From positions 186,001 to 250,000 of the forward strand of contig NZ_FPAP01000003.1 in assembly GCF_900116415.1 (NCBI RefSeq): 64,000 nt of DNA, in the 5' to 3' direction. Under the pieces are notes generated by a model, which saw only the letters and a program-made list of their open reading frames with translations, made no database searches and was not told where the DNA came from. Source of the stretch: Chryseobacterium formosense. GTDB taxonomy: Bacteria; Bacteroidota; Bacteroidia; Flavobacteriales; Weeksellaceae. Shown in pieces: positions 7,518 to 17,425 of this stretch (within the stretch, counting starts at the first letter, position 1; each line of letters opens with the position of its first letter). The position numbers were made by a program, and so were the translations under genes.

Positions 7518-10209
7518 TTTCGCATTATTTTTTGTGGTTTTGTTTTATCTGGCACTTTTATTCTTAGTCGCTCATCTGGCGGAGAAGAAAAAGAGCAAGC
7601 TTTGGATCAACAATCCTTACATTTATACCTTGTCTCTGTCGGTGTATTGCACAGCGTGGACTTACTACGGAAGCATCGGAGTTGCGGCAACAAGTGGACT
7701 CAATTATCTCCCGATCTACATCGGCCCCATCATGGTAATTCCTGCATGGATTTACATTAATACTCGAATTGTGCGAATTGCAAGAGTAAATAAAATAAGC
7801 AGCGTCGCAGATTTTATTTCGTTAAGATATGGTAACAGCCGAAGTTTTAGCGCTATTATTACGATCGTCTGTCTTTTGGCGATTGTTCCTTATATCGGTT
7901 TACAGATCAAGGCTATTTCTGAGACTTTTCACCTAGTGACAGAAACATCAATTTCACAAAATATCCTGACCGATAACGCAACTTTTGTGGTTGTTTTAAT
8001 TGCCTTATTTGCATCTTATTACGGTACAAAATATGTCGATGCATCAGAAAAACGTCTGGGAATTATCTCAGCAATTGCTTTGGAAAGTTTTTTAAAACTT
8101 TTTTTCATCATCATTTTAGGAATTTTCGTTATTTATTTCGTTTTCGACGGCTTTTCTGATATTTATGAAAAGGCAAGCAAATTTGAAGATTTTAAACAAA
8201 AAAATACATTCAATGGAACTGACGGAGCTATGAACTGGATGGTTCTTTGCCTAATTTCAGGAACAGCAATTTGCATTCTTCCAAGACAATTTCACACGGC
8301 AATTGTTGAAAACAGACAAGAAAAGCATATCAAAACAGCCATTTGGTTTTTTCCACTTTACTTATTGATTTTCACTATATTTATCTTCCCGATTGCGTGG
8401 GGCGGAAGACTAGTTTTTAATGGACAAAATGTAAATCCCGAGTTCTATTCTATTTTAATTCCACAGTATTTTAATAATACCTGGATAACAGTTTTCGTTT
8501 TTCTTGGGGGACTAAGTTCATCTATTTCAATGATTATCATTTCGGCAATTACTTTATCCATCATGCTTTCCAATAATTTAATTATTCCTTATGGCTTGTT
8601 GGGCAAATTTAAATCTGAAAATGAAGTACAGAACACTCGAAACATCACCAACATCAGAAAATTCAGCATTTTCGCATTGGTGATTATGGCATTTGTCTTT
8701 TATAAATATTTCATTCTTAAAACTTCATTGGATTCTGTTGGTTTGATATCATTTGTTGTTATCGGACAATTGGCACCCGCATTTTTCGGCGCAATATTCT
8801 GGAGAAGAGGAACTTATAAAGGTGCAGTAATCGGATTATTGGCAGGATTGGCGATCTGTTATTTCGGATTAATTATCCCTCAATATTATTTTTCTTACAA
8901 TCAGGAACTTAAAGGAATCCTGAGAGAAATGTATGACTCTTTTGATTTCTTTAAAATTTCTTTTCTAGGAAGAATTCCACAGATTTTCTTTTGGTCGATG
9001 TTGGTGAATACGGGATTATTTGCAATCATTTCTGTTAGTGTTAAAGGAAATTATCGTGAAAGAAATTTCGCAGAATTATATGTTGATATTGACAAATACA
9101 TTCAAAACCATGAAAATGCTTTCATCTGGCGCGGAACAGCTTATGTTTCAGACATTAAAAATATTCTGGAAAGGTTTTTAGGCAAAACTAAAACCGAACA
9201 GGCACTCAGAATTTTTAATTTAAAATATAATATTGATTCTCAGACAGAAACAGCCGATTCAAGATTTATCAAATTTTCAGAAAATTTGTTAGCAGGAAGA
9301 ATTGGGACGGCTTCGGCAAAAATTTTAATTGAAGGGGTAACGAAAGAAGATAAAATATCTTTAAAGGAAGTTTTAAATATTTTAGAAGAATCCAAAGAAA
9401 ATATTATCCTTAATAAAAAGCTGACAGAACAATCGCAGGAACTTCAAAAACTATCAAATGATCTGAGAACTGCCAATCAAAGTTTAATCATTAAAGACCG
9501 ACAAAAAGACGATTTTCTGGATTCCGTTGCGCATGAATTAAGAACACCAATCACTGCGATTCGTTCGGCTGGGGAAATTCTGGCAGATGACGATGATATT
9601 CCTTTGGATATCAAAAAAGAATTTTTGAACAATATCATTACAGAATCGGATAGATTAAGCGAGATTATCAATGATATTTTGTATCTGGATAAGCTTCAGC
9701 ATGGCGAAATTGCTTTACATATTCAACAAAATAATATTATTGAAACCTATAAAAAAGCATTAAACCCAATTCTGCATCTGATTCAGCAGAAAAATATTCA
9801 TTTAAGTGAAGTCAATCTTCTAAATCAATATTTATTTGAATATGACGGAGCGAGGATGATTCAGTTATTTCAGAATATTTTAGGAAATGCTTTAAAATTC
9901 ACTGACGAACAGGGAACAATTCAGACCAAACTTTACGAAAAAGAAAATAAACTAGTTATTACAATTTTTAATACCGGAAAACACATTCCCGCAGAAGATC
10001 TGGAAATGATTTTCGATAAATTTTACCAGTCAAAAAATCAAAATATTTTAAAACCAACAGGAAGCGGGCTTGGATTGGCGATTTCAAAGAAAATAATAGA
10101 AGCTCAGGGCGGAACCATAAAAGCAGAAAACAGCGGATTAGGCGTAACTTTCACCATAACCCTTCCCGAAAAAATAAAAGAGAATAAAAATGAAGTTGAA
10201 CAAATTTAA
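7507..10209 (+). CDS. Sodium:solute symporter-histidine kinase fusion (CrbS/CbrA-like sensor)
   Basis: A 900-residue inner-membrane sensor. Residues 1 to about 520 form a sodium:solute symporter domain (start LFYLALLFLVAHLAEKK, then many hydrophobic helices). A linker at about 520-640 (AFIWRGTAYVSDIKNILERF; ENLLAGRIGTASAKIL) looks like a STAC domain. Then come a coiled coil, an H-box (SVAHELRTP, His about 676), an N-box (NILGNALKF) and a G-box (GSGLGLAISKK). I see no PAS domain, unlike classical CbrA/CrbS. Proteins of this build sense amino acids or acetate and control acs genes. The partner receiver gene starts 8 bp downstream. Confidence 0.9.
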   Translation: MMSSFALFFVVLFYLALLFLVAHLAEKKKSKLWINNPYIYTLSLSVYCTAWTYYGSIGVAATSGLNYLPIYIGPIMVIPAWIYINTRIVRIARVNKISSVADFISLRYGNSRSFSAIITIVCLLAIVPYIGLQIKAISETFHLVTETSISQNILTDNATFVVVLIALFASYYGTKYVDASEKRLGIISAIALESFLKLFFIIILGIFVIYFVFDGFSDIYEKASKFEDFKQKNTFNGTDGAMNWMVLCLISGTAICILPRQFHTAIVENRQEKHIKTAIWFFPLYLLIFTIFIFPIAWGGRLVFNGQNVNPEFYSILIPQYFNNTWITVFVFLGGLSSSISMIIISAITLSIMLSNNLIIPYGLLGKFKSENEVQNTRNITNIRKFSIFALVIMAFVFYKYFILKTSLDSVGLISFVVIGQLAPAFFGAIFWRRGTYKGAVIGLLAGLAICYFGLIIPQYYFSYNQELKGILREMYDSFDFFKISFLGRIPQIFFWSMLVNTGLFAIISVSVKGNYRERNFAELYVDIDKYIQNHENAFIWRGTAYVSDIKNILERFLGKTKTEQALRIFNLKYNIDSQTETADSRFIKFSENLLAGRIGTASAKILIEGVTKEDKISLKEVLNILEESKENIILNKKLTEQSQELQKLSNDLRTANQSLIIKDRQKDDFLDSVAHELRTPITAIRSAGEILADDDDIPLDIKKEFLNNIITESDRLSEIINDILYLDKLQHGEIALHIQQNNIIETYKKALNPILHLIQQKNIHLSEVNLLNQYLFEYDGARMIQLFQNILGNALKFTDEQGTIQTKLYEKENKLVITIFNTGKHIPAEDLEMIFDKFYQSKNQNILKPTGSGLGLAISKKIIEAQGGTIKAENSGLGVTFTITLPEKIKENKNEVEQI

Positions 10210-10217
10210 GACACACT

Positions 10218-10580
10218 ATGAAAAAGATAATTATTGCGGATGATGAACACAAAATATTAATGTCGCTAGAATACAGTTTCAAGAAAAACGGCTATGACGT
10301 ATTCATCGCAAGAGATGGAACCGAAGTTTTGGAATTTCTAAAAACCATGATTCCCGACGTCATTTTACTTGATATTATGATGCCGAATCTTGACGGTTAC
10401 AGCACATTAGACATCATTAAACAGGACGAAAAATTAAAAAATACAAAAGTCATTTTTCTAAGTGCCAAAAACAATCCGAGAGATATTGAAAAAGGCTTGG
10501 AAATGGGAGCTGATGCGTATGTAACAAAACCCTATTCGATTAAAAAACTAATGCAGCAGATTGAAGAAATGTTTGAATAA
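10218..10580 (+). CDS. Single-domain response regulator (receiver only)
   Basis: A 120-residue CheY-like receiver. It has acidic pocket D8/D9, phosphoacceptor D52 (LLDIMMP), S82 in place of the usual Thr, and K104 in TKPYS. The protein ends at the last receiver helix, so it has no DNA-binding or enzymatic output domain. It is encoded 8 bp after the symporter-kinase and is surely its partner. In the related CrbSR systems the regulator carries a LuxR-type HTH, so the output here must pass through another protein or a protein contact. Confidence 0.92.
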   Translation: MKKIIIADDEHKILMSLEYSFKKNGYDVFIARDGTEVLEFLKTMIPDVILLDIMMPNLDGYSTLDIIKQDEKLKNTKVIFLSAKNNPRDIEKGLEMGADAYVTKPYSIKKLMQQIEEMFE

Positions 10581-10583
10581 TTA

Positions 10584-10674
10584 TTTAAACACAAACCTCA
10601 CTAATAAACTACACTAATATCACAATTAATATTCGTGTTATTAGTGAAAAAAATTTGTGCAATTAGTGTTTAAA
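10584..10674 (+). promoter_or_regulatory. Nested inverted repeats between the response regulator and the ligase genes
   Basis: The 110-base gap holds two nested perfect arms: TTTAAACAC (10584-10592) with GTGTTTAAA (10666-10674), and TCACTAATAA (10598-10607) with TTATTAGTGA (10638-10647). Further CACTAAT/ATTAGTG half-sites occur in between. The structure ends 17 bases before the ligase ATG. It could be an operator array for ligase expression or an mRNA structure. It lacks a terminal U-run, so it is a poor terminator. Confidence 0.45.
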
Positions 10675-10690
10675 AAGAAAGAAAATTACT

Positions 10691-12577
10691 ATGAAAACAG
10701 AGAATTTGTTTGAACAAAGCATAGAAGACAAAGAGAATTTCTGGAAGGAGCAGGCTCAGGAAATCAAATGGTTTGAATTTCCTTCACAGATTCTTTCAAA
10801 AGATGACAATGATTACACCCAATGGTTTTCCGACGGAAAGCTGAACATGTGCTATTTATGCATTGACAAACATATTGAAGACGGCTTTGGAGAACAGGTT
10901 GCGATTGTTTACGACTCTCCTGTTACCCATCAAAAGAAAACTTATACTTTCAATCAGGCGAAAGAAGAAATTTCGAAGTTGGCGGGAGGTTTGGTTTCTT
11001 TAGGCTTGAAAAAAGGTGACACAGCCGTTATTTATATGCCGATGATTCCGCAGACGCTTTTTGCGATGTTGGCTTGCGCGAGAATTGGCGTGATTCACAA
11101 TGTGGTTTTCGGAGGTTTTGCTCCCAATGAATTGGTCGTAAGAATTGACGATTGTAAACCAAAAGCATTAATTACAGCAACAGCCGGAGTGGAGATTTCA
11201 AAAAGAATCCCATATTTACCATTGGTTGAAAAAGCGATTGAACTCGCTCAGGATAAAGTCGAAAACATTATCGTTTTCAATAGAAAATTAGTAGATAATC
11301 AACATGAAATGTTCGACGGATTGATTGATTATGAAGAATTGGTTCAAAAATCAGAACCTGTTGACTGTGTTTCGGTTGAATCGACTCACCCACTCTATTT
11401 GCTTTACACATCAGGAACTACGGGAAAACCAAAAGGAATTACACGAGATACAGGAGGTTATGCCACTGCTTTGAAATTTTCCATGAAATATATTTATGGA
11501 ATTAAGCAGGGAGAAACGTATTGGGCAGCGTCTGATTTTGGCTGGGCGGTCGGTCATAGTTTTTCGGTTTACGGACCATTAATTAACAGAAATACAACGA
11601 TTATTTTTGAAGGAAAACCTATTATGACTCCCGACGCGGGAACTTTTTGGAGAATTATTTCAGAATATAAAGTTTCTACCATGTTTACGGCTCCAACAGC
11701 GATTCGGGCTATTAAAAAAGAAGATCCTAACGGAGAATTGGTAAAAAAATATGATTTAAGCCATTTCAAAAAACAATTTTTAGCAGGCGAAAGATGTGAT
11801 GTTGCAACACTGGATTGGTTTGCAGAACACATCGGAGTTCCCGCGATCGATCATTGGTGGCAGACAGAATCCGGCTGGCCGATGTTGGGTTTAATGACTT
11901 TTGACGAAAATTATAAGATTAAAAGAGCTTCTGCGGGGAAACCGATTCCTGGTTACGATATTAAAATTTTTGATGAAAACGGTTATGAACTGGATGCGCA
12001 TCAGGAAGGTTATTTAATCATCAAACTTCCGCTTCCGCCGGGAGCTTTACTCGGAATCTGGAATGATAATGAACGTTTTCAAAACAGTTATTTATCACAA
12101 TACAAAGGCTATTATTTCTCCGGAGACGGCGCGATAAAAGATGAAGACGGCTATATTTTCATTACCGGAAGAGTGGATGACGTGATTAACGTTGCAGGAC
12201 ACCGGCTTTCGACTTCGGAAATGGAAGAAATCGTCTCATCACATCCCGATGTTGCAGAATGTGCAGTTGTTGGGATAGATGATGATTTAAAAGGACAAAT
12301 TCCTTTCGCATCGGTAGTTTTAAAGAATGGTTCTACAATTTCAGAAGAAGATTTAGAAAAGGATATTGTGAAAATGGTTCGTGAAAAAATCGGTGCAGTT
12401 GCCTGTCTTAAAAATGTAATGACCGTAAAACGTTTACCCAAAACACGTTCCGGAAAAATTTTAAGAAAACTGATCAGAACCTTATTGGACGGAAAAGAAT
12501 TTCAGATTCCGTCAACAATTGACGACGAAAAAATCATTGAAGAAATTCAACAAAAAATTGAGGATTATAGGGCTTAA
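10691..12577 (+). CDS. prpE: Propionyl-CoA synthetase-like acyl-CoA ligase
   Basis: A 628-residue AMP-forming ligase that adenylates a short carboxylate and passes it to CoA. It has the P-loop YTSGTTGKPKG, then the PrpE/ACSS3-like stretch ITRDTGGYA and WAASDFGWAVGHS, DHWWQTESGWP, the hinge region VDDVINVAGHRL, and the C-terminal catalytic lysine in RSGKILRK. The 'RDTGG' context and 'KKEDPNG' favour propionate-type over acetate-type enzymes, though substrate range cannot be fixed from sequence. It stands 59 bp before acs on the same strand. The lysine is a known acetylation site in this family. Confidence 0.85.
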   Translation: MKTENLFEQSIEDKENFWKEQAQEIKWFEFPSQILSKDDNDYTQWFSDGKLNMCYLCIDKHIEDGFGEQVAIVYDSPVTHQKKTYTFNQAKEEISKLAGGLVSLGLKKGDTAVIYMPMIPQTLFAMLACARIGVIHNVVFGGFAPNELVVRIDDCKPKALITATAGVEISKRIPYLPLVEKAIELAQDKVENIIVFNRKLVDNQHEMFDGLIDYEELVQKSEPVDCVSVESTHPLYLLYTSGTTGKPKGITRDTGGYATALKFSMKYIYGIKQGETYWAASDFGWAVGHSFSVYGPLINRNTTIIFEGKPIMTPDAGTFWRIISEYKVSTMFTAPTAIRAIKKEDPNGELVKKYDLSHFKKQFLAGERCDVATLDWFAEHIGVPAIDHWWQTESGWPMLGLMTFDENYKIKRASAGKPIPGYDIKIFDENGYELDAHQEGYLIIKLPLPPGALLGIWNDNERFQNSYLSQYKGYYFSGDGAIKDEDGYIFITGRVDDVINVAGHRLSTSEMEEIVSSHPDVAECAVVGIDDDLKGQIPFASVVLKNGSTISEEDLEKDIVKMVREKIGAVACLKNVMTVKRLPKTRSGKILRKLIRTLLDGKEFQIPSTIDDEKIIEEIQQKIEDYRA

Positions 12578-12636
12578 ACGAGAAATTAAACATAAATTTA
12601 AATAACAAAAATTCAAATTTCAAAAACGAACGGGAT

Positions 12637-14547
12637 ATGAGAAATTACTTAATAGAAGATCTACCGCATTATTTTGAAGAGTATAAAAAATCTATCAAAA
12701 ATCCTAAGAAATTCTGGGATAAGATTGCCGATCAAAATTTCGTGTGGTATCAAAGATGGAGCAAGGTCGTAAAATATGATATGAATGAAGCTAAAATCGC
12801 TTGGTTTAAAAATGCAAAATTAAATATAACTAAAAACTGCCTAGACAGACACTTAGCTGTAAGAGGTGACAAAACCGCCATCATCTGGGAACCGAACGAT
12901 CCGAAAGAAGAGGCACAGCATATTTCTTACAACGAATTATATACAAGAGTCAACAAAACTGCCAATGTTTTAAAAGACATGGGAATTGAAAAAGGCGACA
13001 GAGTCTGTATCTATCTTCCGATGATTCCTGAACTGGCGATTACTATGTTGGCTTGTGCTAAATTGGGTGCTGTTCATTCCGTTATTTTTGCAGGATTTTC
13101 AGCTTCTGCCGTTGCCTCAAGAGTGAATGACTGTGAGGCTAAAATGGTCATCACTTCAGACGGAAGCTATCGAGGAAGCAAAGTTTTAGATCTAAAAAGC
13201 ATCGTCGATGATGCGTTGGAAAAAACTCCGACCGTTGATAATGTTTTGGTAGTAAAAAGAACGCACAACGAGATCAAAATGAAGGAAGGAAGAGATCATT
13301 GGTTAGCCGATTTATATGAAAAAGCTTCTCCTGATTTTGTTACGATCATTATGGATGCAGAAGATCCTTTGTTCATTTTATACACTTCAGGTTCAACTGG
13401 AAAACCGAAAGGGATGCTTCATACTTCTGCCGGTTATATGGTTTATACGGCTTACACTTTTAAAAATGTATTCAATTATAAAGAAAACGATATTAATTGG
13501 TGTACTGCCGATATCGGATGGATCACAGGTCACTCCTACATTCTTTACGGACCACTTTTGAACGGCGCAACAACCGTAATTTTCGAAGGAGTTCCAACTT
13601 ATCCCGAACCGGACAGATTTTGGGAAGTTATTGAAAAACATAAAGTTACTCAATTCTACACAGCTCCGACTGCCATTCGTTCATTAGCGAAAGAAAGTGC
13701 GGAATGGGTTGATAAGCATGATTTAAGCACATTAAAAGTCATTGGTTCCGTTGGTGAACCTATCAATGATGAAGCTTGGCATTGGTTCAACGATCATGTA
13801 GGAAAGAAAAAATGCCCTATCGTTGATACTTGGTGGCAAACTGAGACAGGAGGAATTATGATTTCACCGCTTCCTTTTGTAACGCCTACAAAACCAACTT
13901 ACGCTACCCTGCCTTTACCGGGAATCCAGCCTGTCTTAATGGATGACAAACGTAATGAAATTACCGGAAATCAGGTGACGGGAAACCTTTGTATCCGTTT
14001 TCCTTGGCCGGGAATTGCAAGAACAATCTGGGGTGATCACCAGAGGTATAAAGAGACTTATTTCTCAGCTTTTCCGGGAAAATATTTTACGGGAGATGGT
14101 GCTTTGAGAGATGAAGTCGGATATTACAGAATTACAGGTCGTGTAGATGATGTGATTATCGTTTCCGGACATAATTTGGGAACAGCTCCGATCGAAGACA
14201 GCATCAACGAACACCCTGCTGTAGCCGAATCAGCGATTGTCGGTTATCCTCATGACATCAAAGGAAATGCTCTGTATGGATTTGTCATTTTAAAAGATTC
14301 CGGCGCCGACAGAAAGCAGGAAAACCTGGTAAAAGAGATCAATCAATTAATTGCAGATCAGATTGGTCCGATTGCAAAACTAGATAAAATTCAGTTTGTT
14401 TCCGGGCTTCCGAAGACACGTTCCGGGAAAATCATGCGTAGAATTCTGAGAAAAATTGCGGAAGGCGATTTCAGTAATTTTGGAGATATTTCTACTCTAT
14501 TGAATCCCGAAATTGTTGAGGAAATTAAAAATGAGAGACTAAGCTAA
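12637..14547 (+). CDS. acs: Acetate--CoA ligase (acetyl-CoA synthetase)
   Basis: Converts acetate, ATP and CoA to acetyl-CoA, AMP and pyrophosphate. The 636-residue protein has YTSGSTGKPKG (P-loop), TADIGWITGHS, the acetate-pocket DTWWQTETGG with its specificity Trp, VDDVIIVSGHNLG and the C-terminal catalytic lysine in RSGKIMRR. Length is typical of Acs. It is the last gene of the carboxylate module and is followed by a strong terminator at 14568-14594. Having both this and a PrpE-type ligase suggests use of mixed short-chain acids. Confidence 0.95.
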   Translation: MRNYLIEDLPHYFEEYKKSIKNPKKFWDKIADQNFVWYQRWSKVVKYDMNEAKIAWFKNAKLNITKNCLDRHLAVRGDKTAIIWEPNDPKEEAQHISYNELYTRVNKTANVLKDMGIEKGDRVCIYLPMIPELAITMLACAKLGAVHSVIFAGFSASAVASRVNDCEAKMVITSDGSYRGSKVLDLKSIVDDALEKTPTVDNVLVVKRTHNEIKMKEGRDHWLADLYEKASPDFVTIIMDAEDPLFILYTSGSTGKPKGMLHTSAGYMVYTAYTFKNVFNYKENDINWCTADIGWITGHSYILYGPLLNGATTVIFEGVPTYPEPDRFWEVIEKHKVTQFYTAPTAIRSLAKESAEWVDKHDLSTLKVIGSVGEPINDEAWHWFNDHVGKKKCPIVDTWWQTETGGIMISPLPFVTPTKPTYATLPLPGIQPVLMDDKRNEITGNQVTGNLCIRFPWPGIARTIWGDHQRYKETYFSAFPGKYFTGDGALRDEVGYYRITGRVDDVIIVSGHNLGTAPIEDSINEHPAVAESAIVGYPHDIKGNALYGFVILKDSGADRKQENLVKEINQLIADQIGPIAKLDKIQFVSGLPKTRSGKIMRRILRKIAEGDFSNFGDISTLLNPEIVEEIKNERLS

Positions 14548-14567
14548 ACATACCTTACATTTATTTA

Positions 14568-14594
14568 AACTCTGTGTATTGCACAGAGTTTTTT
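14568..14594 (+). terminator. Rho-independent terminator after acs
   Basis: AACTCTGTG (14568-14576) pairs perfectly with CACAGAGTT (14582-14590) across a five-base loop and runs into a T-rich tail. It ends the ligase operon. Confidence 0.85.
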
Positions 14595-14729
14595 ATTTTA
14601 AACAAAATAGACAATTTCTTAATTTTTATTAATTATTTATAGATAAAATAAAATATTATAAATTTTATTAAATTTTTATTAATTATATTAAAAATAATTA
14701 TAACTTTAGATAACCAAAATAGCATTACT

Positions 14730-15095
14730 ATGTCAAGCATTTTAGCAGGAATATTTGCCCAACACAGTGATTATAAAAAGCTTGAGCAAGAGCTTGAAGC
14801 TTCAGGATTATCTAATTCTGATTACATTGTGTACCTAAGTGACGATCATCATAACTCCCAATATACGGTGAGTGTAGAAATAAAAAACAGAGAGACAAAT
14901 GAAAAAGCGAGGCACGTCTTTGATAAAAATGATGTTTTAAAAACTTATTTTTTCGAAAACATGAGCATTAATCAGGCTTCTTACAGCAACCTAAAAAGAT
15001 TGATTGATGCACGATGCAAAGCTGAAATCCATAGCAGTCCGGATGTCCGAATAAAAGTACAGCACGACGGAATGAATTCTGAAGTAAAAGCTTAA
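14730..15095 (+). CDS. Conserved-looking protein of unknown function
   Basis: A 121-residue soluble protein with no signal peptide or membrane segment. It opens with SSILAGIFAQHSDYKKLEQ, then has a negatively charged middle with His pairs (SDDHHNSQ) and a C-terminal region rich in polar residues. The codon usage matches its neighbours. It has its own upstream AT-rich region and its own terminator at 15121-15148, so it is probably monocistronic. The opening, in which a compact helix reads a partner sequence, faintly recalls stress-protein DUFs, but I do not assign a family. Confidence 0.75.
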   Translation: MSSILAGIFAQHSDYKKLEQELEASGLSNSDYIVYLSDDHHNSQYTVSVEIKNRETNEKARHVFDKNDVLKTYFFENMSINQASYSNLKRLIDARCKAEIHSSPDVRIKVQHDGMNSEVKA

Positions 15096-15120
15096 AACTA
15101 AATAAAAACTGAATAACCGT

Positions 15121-15148
15121 AATCCGCAGATTCTTTCTGCGGATTTTT
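15121..15148 (+). terminator. Rho-independent terminator
   Basis: A perfect 10-bp stem AATCCGCAGA / TCTGCGGATT (15121-15130 with 15136-15145) with a five-base loop and a T-run. It separates the unknown gene from rsh. Confidence 0.88.
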
Positions 15149-15159
15149 GATTTTAGCAA

Positions 15160-15190
15160 TTGACAAATAGCATTTTTTTTCGTATTTTCG
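15160..15190 (+). promoter_or_regulatory. Candidate promoter of rsh-nhaA
   Basis: TTG (15160-15162) is followed after 20 bases by TATTTTCG (15183-15190), a one-base variant of the Bacteroidetes TAnnTTTG box. The rsh ATG is 23 bases further on. Confidence 0.4.
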
Positions 15191-15213
15191 TTTAAATAAA
15201 GCCTTTTACACAG

Positions 15214-17418
15214 ATGAGTTACGACTTAGAACAAGAAAACAAAGAAATCTTAGCGCGGTATAAAGACCTGATTTCTAATACATACAGAACTTTGGATGAA
15301 GAAAATAACAAACTCATCCGAAAGGCTTTTGATATTGCTCTCGATGCTCATAAAGATCAAAGAAGGAAATCAGGAGAACCTTACATTTATCATCCCATTG
15401 CCGTAGCAAAAATTGTTGCTACGGAAATCGGTCTTGGTGCAACATCAATTGCCTGTGCGCTTTTGCATGATGTGATTGAAGATTCAGATTATACCTATGA
15501 AGATCTTAAAAAGATTTTCGGAGAAAGAATTGCAGAAATTGTAAACGGACTGACGAAGATCTCGATCATGAATCATCAGAATATTTCTGTACAGTCTGAA
15601 AACTACAGAAAATTATTACTGACTCTTTCTGAAGATTTCCGTGTGATTCTGATCAAAATTGCAGACCGTCTCCACAACATGAGAACTTTGGAAAGTATGG
15701 CACCGGATAAGCAGAAAAAAATTGCTTCTGAAACGGTCTATATTTATGCACCGATGGCACACAGACTTGGATTGTACAATATTAAGTCTGAGCTTGAAGA
15801 CCTTTCTTTAAAATATAACAATCCTGAAGTTTATAACGAAATCACTGAGAAACTTGAACTTGCAAAAGATAACAGAATCCGTTATATTGATGAGTTCACT
15901 AAAGAAGTTTCTGAAAGGTTAAAGGAAGAAGGTCTAAATGTAAGCATAAAAGGACGTGCGAAAGCAATTTCTTCCATTTATAGAAAAATGCTGAAGCAGG
16001 GTGTTCCTTTCGAAGAAGTTTTCGATAATTACGCGATTAGGATAATTTATAAATCAGATGCAAAAAATGAAAAGTTTCTTGCCTGGAAAATATATTCTAT
16101 TGTAACTGATGTTTACCACAGTAACCCTTCGAGAATGCGTGACTGGATTACTCAACCACGTTCAACAGGTTATGAAAGTTTACATTTAACGGTTCTTGGT
16201 CCTGACAGAAAATGGATTGAAGTTCAGATCCGTTCTGAAAGAATGGATGATATTGCCGAAAAAGGTGTTGCAGCCCATTATAAATACAAAGAAGGCTACA
16301 AACAGAGCAATGACGACCGAAATTTTGAAAAATGGGTAACTGAAATCCGCGATGTACTTGAGCAGCAACAGAATCTTTCTACTTCTGAACTTTTAGATAA
16401 TATTAAGCTCAATCTTTATTCGAAAGAAGTTTTTGTATTTACTCCAAAAGGTGAAATTAAAATTCTTCCGACCAATGCAACTGCTTTAGATTTTGCATTT
16501 TCCGTCCACACCGATTTAGGAATGAAATGTCTAGGCGCTAAAATCAACGGAAAACTGGTTCCTATTTCGTATGTTCTTCAAAACGGAGATCAGGTTGATA
16601 TTCTTTCTTCTCAAAATCAAAGACCAAAATTCGACTGGCTGGAATTTGTCGTTACATCCAAGGCAAAATCAAAAATCAAAAGCTTCCTGAATTCCGAGAA
16701 AAACTCTTATGTACAGGAAGGTAAAGAAATTTTACAGAGAAAACTTCGTCATGCGAAAATCAATTTCAATGATGAAGAAATCAATAAACTTCAGAAATTT
16801 TTTAATCTTAAAACTTCACAGGAATTATTTTTAAAATTCCAGACCAATGAGCTTGATGCAAGCAGTCTGAGAAAATATATTGAAAGTAAAAACGTATTCA
16901 ACAATTTGCTTTCAAGATTTAAACGTAATCCAAATAAGAATCAGCATTACGAAGAACCAAAAGAACAGAATCTGGACATGATTGTGTTCGGAAAAGATGA
17001 AGAAAAACTGAATTACAGTTATGCAAAATGCTGTACAGTAATTCCGGGAGACAAAATTTTCGGGTTCATCACTATTTCGGAAGGAATTAAAGTTCATAGC
17101 GACACCTGTCCTAATGCGATAAATCTTCGTGCGCAATATGATTACAGGGTCATTCCGGCAAAATGGGTGAATGAAGAAAGTTTCAAAAACCGTATTAAAA
17201 TCGAAATTGAAGGTCTCGACAGAATGGGAATGATCAACGATATTACGACCGTAATCAGCGGCGCAATGGGAATGGATATGAAAAGTATGTCGATCGAATC
17301 CAACAACGGTATTTTTACAGGAAATATTAATTTAGAAGTTAAGCATAAAGGTCAACTTGAAGAGACGTTTAAAAAACTAAAAGCAATCAACGGTATATCC
17401 AAAATCAGACGTATTTAA
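15214..17418 (+). CDS. Bifunctional (p)ppGpp synthetase/hydrolase (Rel/SpoT family)
   Basis: Controls the stringent response alarmone. The 734-residue protein has the full long-RSH layout. The HD hydrolase has intact metal ligands H60, H85-D86, E89-D90 and D151 (IADRLHNM). The synthetase follows (GRAKAISSIYRKM, RMRDWITQPRSTGYESLH). Then come a TGS domain (EVFVFTPKGEIKILP, about 406-470), helical and zinc-finger-like segments with CC and C residues (YAKCCTVIPGD, CPNA), and a C-terminal ACT domain. Both activities look intact. nhaA begins 7 bp later. Confidence 0.95.
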   Translation: MSYDLEQENKEILARYKDLISNTYRTLDEENNKLIRKAFDIALDAHKDQRRKSGEPYIYHPIAVAKIVATEIGLGATSIACALLHDVIEDSDYTYEDLKKIFGERIAEIVNGLTKISIMNHQNISVQSENYRKLLLTLSEDFRVILIKIADRLHNMRTLESMAPDKQKKIASETVYIYAPMAHRLGLYNIKSELEDLSLKYNNPEVYNEITEKLELAKDNRIRYIDEFTKEVSERLKEEGLNVSIKGRAKAISSIYRKMLKQGVPFEEVFDNYAIRIIYKSDAKNEKFLAWKIYSIVTDVYHSNPSRMRDWITQPRSTGYESLHLTVLGPDRKWIEVQIRSERMDDIAEKGVAAHYKYKEGYKQSNDDRNFEKWVTEIRDVLEQQQNLSTSELLDNIKLNLYSKEVFVFTPKGEIKILPTNATALDFAFSVHTDLGMKCLGAKINGKLVPISYVLQNGDQVDILSSQNQRPKFDWLEFVVTSKAKSKIKSFLNSEKNSYVQEGKEILQRKLRHAKINFNDEEINKLQKFFNLKTSQELFLKFQTNELDASSLRKYIESKNVFNNLLSRFKRNPNKNQHYEEPKEQNLDMIVFGKDEEKLNYSYAKCCTVIPGDKIFGFITISEGIKVHSDTCPNAINLRAQYDYRVIPAKWVNEESFKNRIKIEIEGLDRMGMINDITTVISGAMGMDMKSMSIESNNGIFTGNINLEVKHKGQLEETFKKLKAINGISKIRRI

Positions 17419-17425
17419 AAAAATA

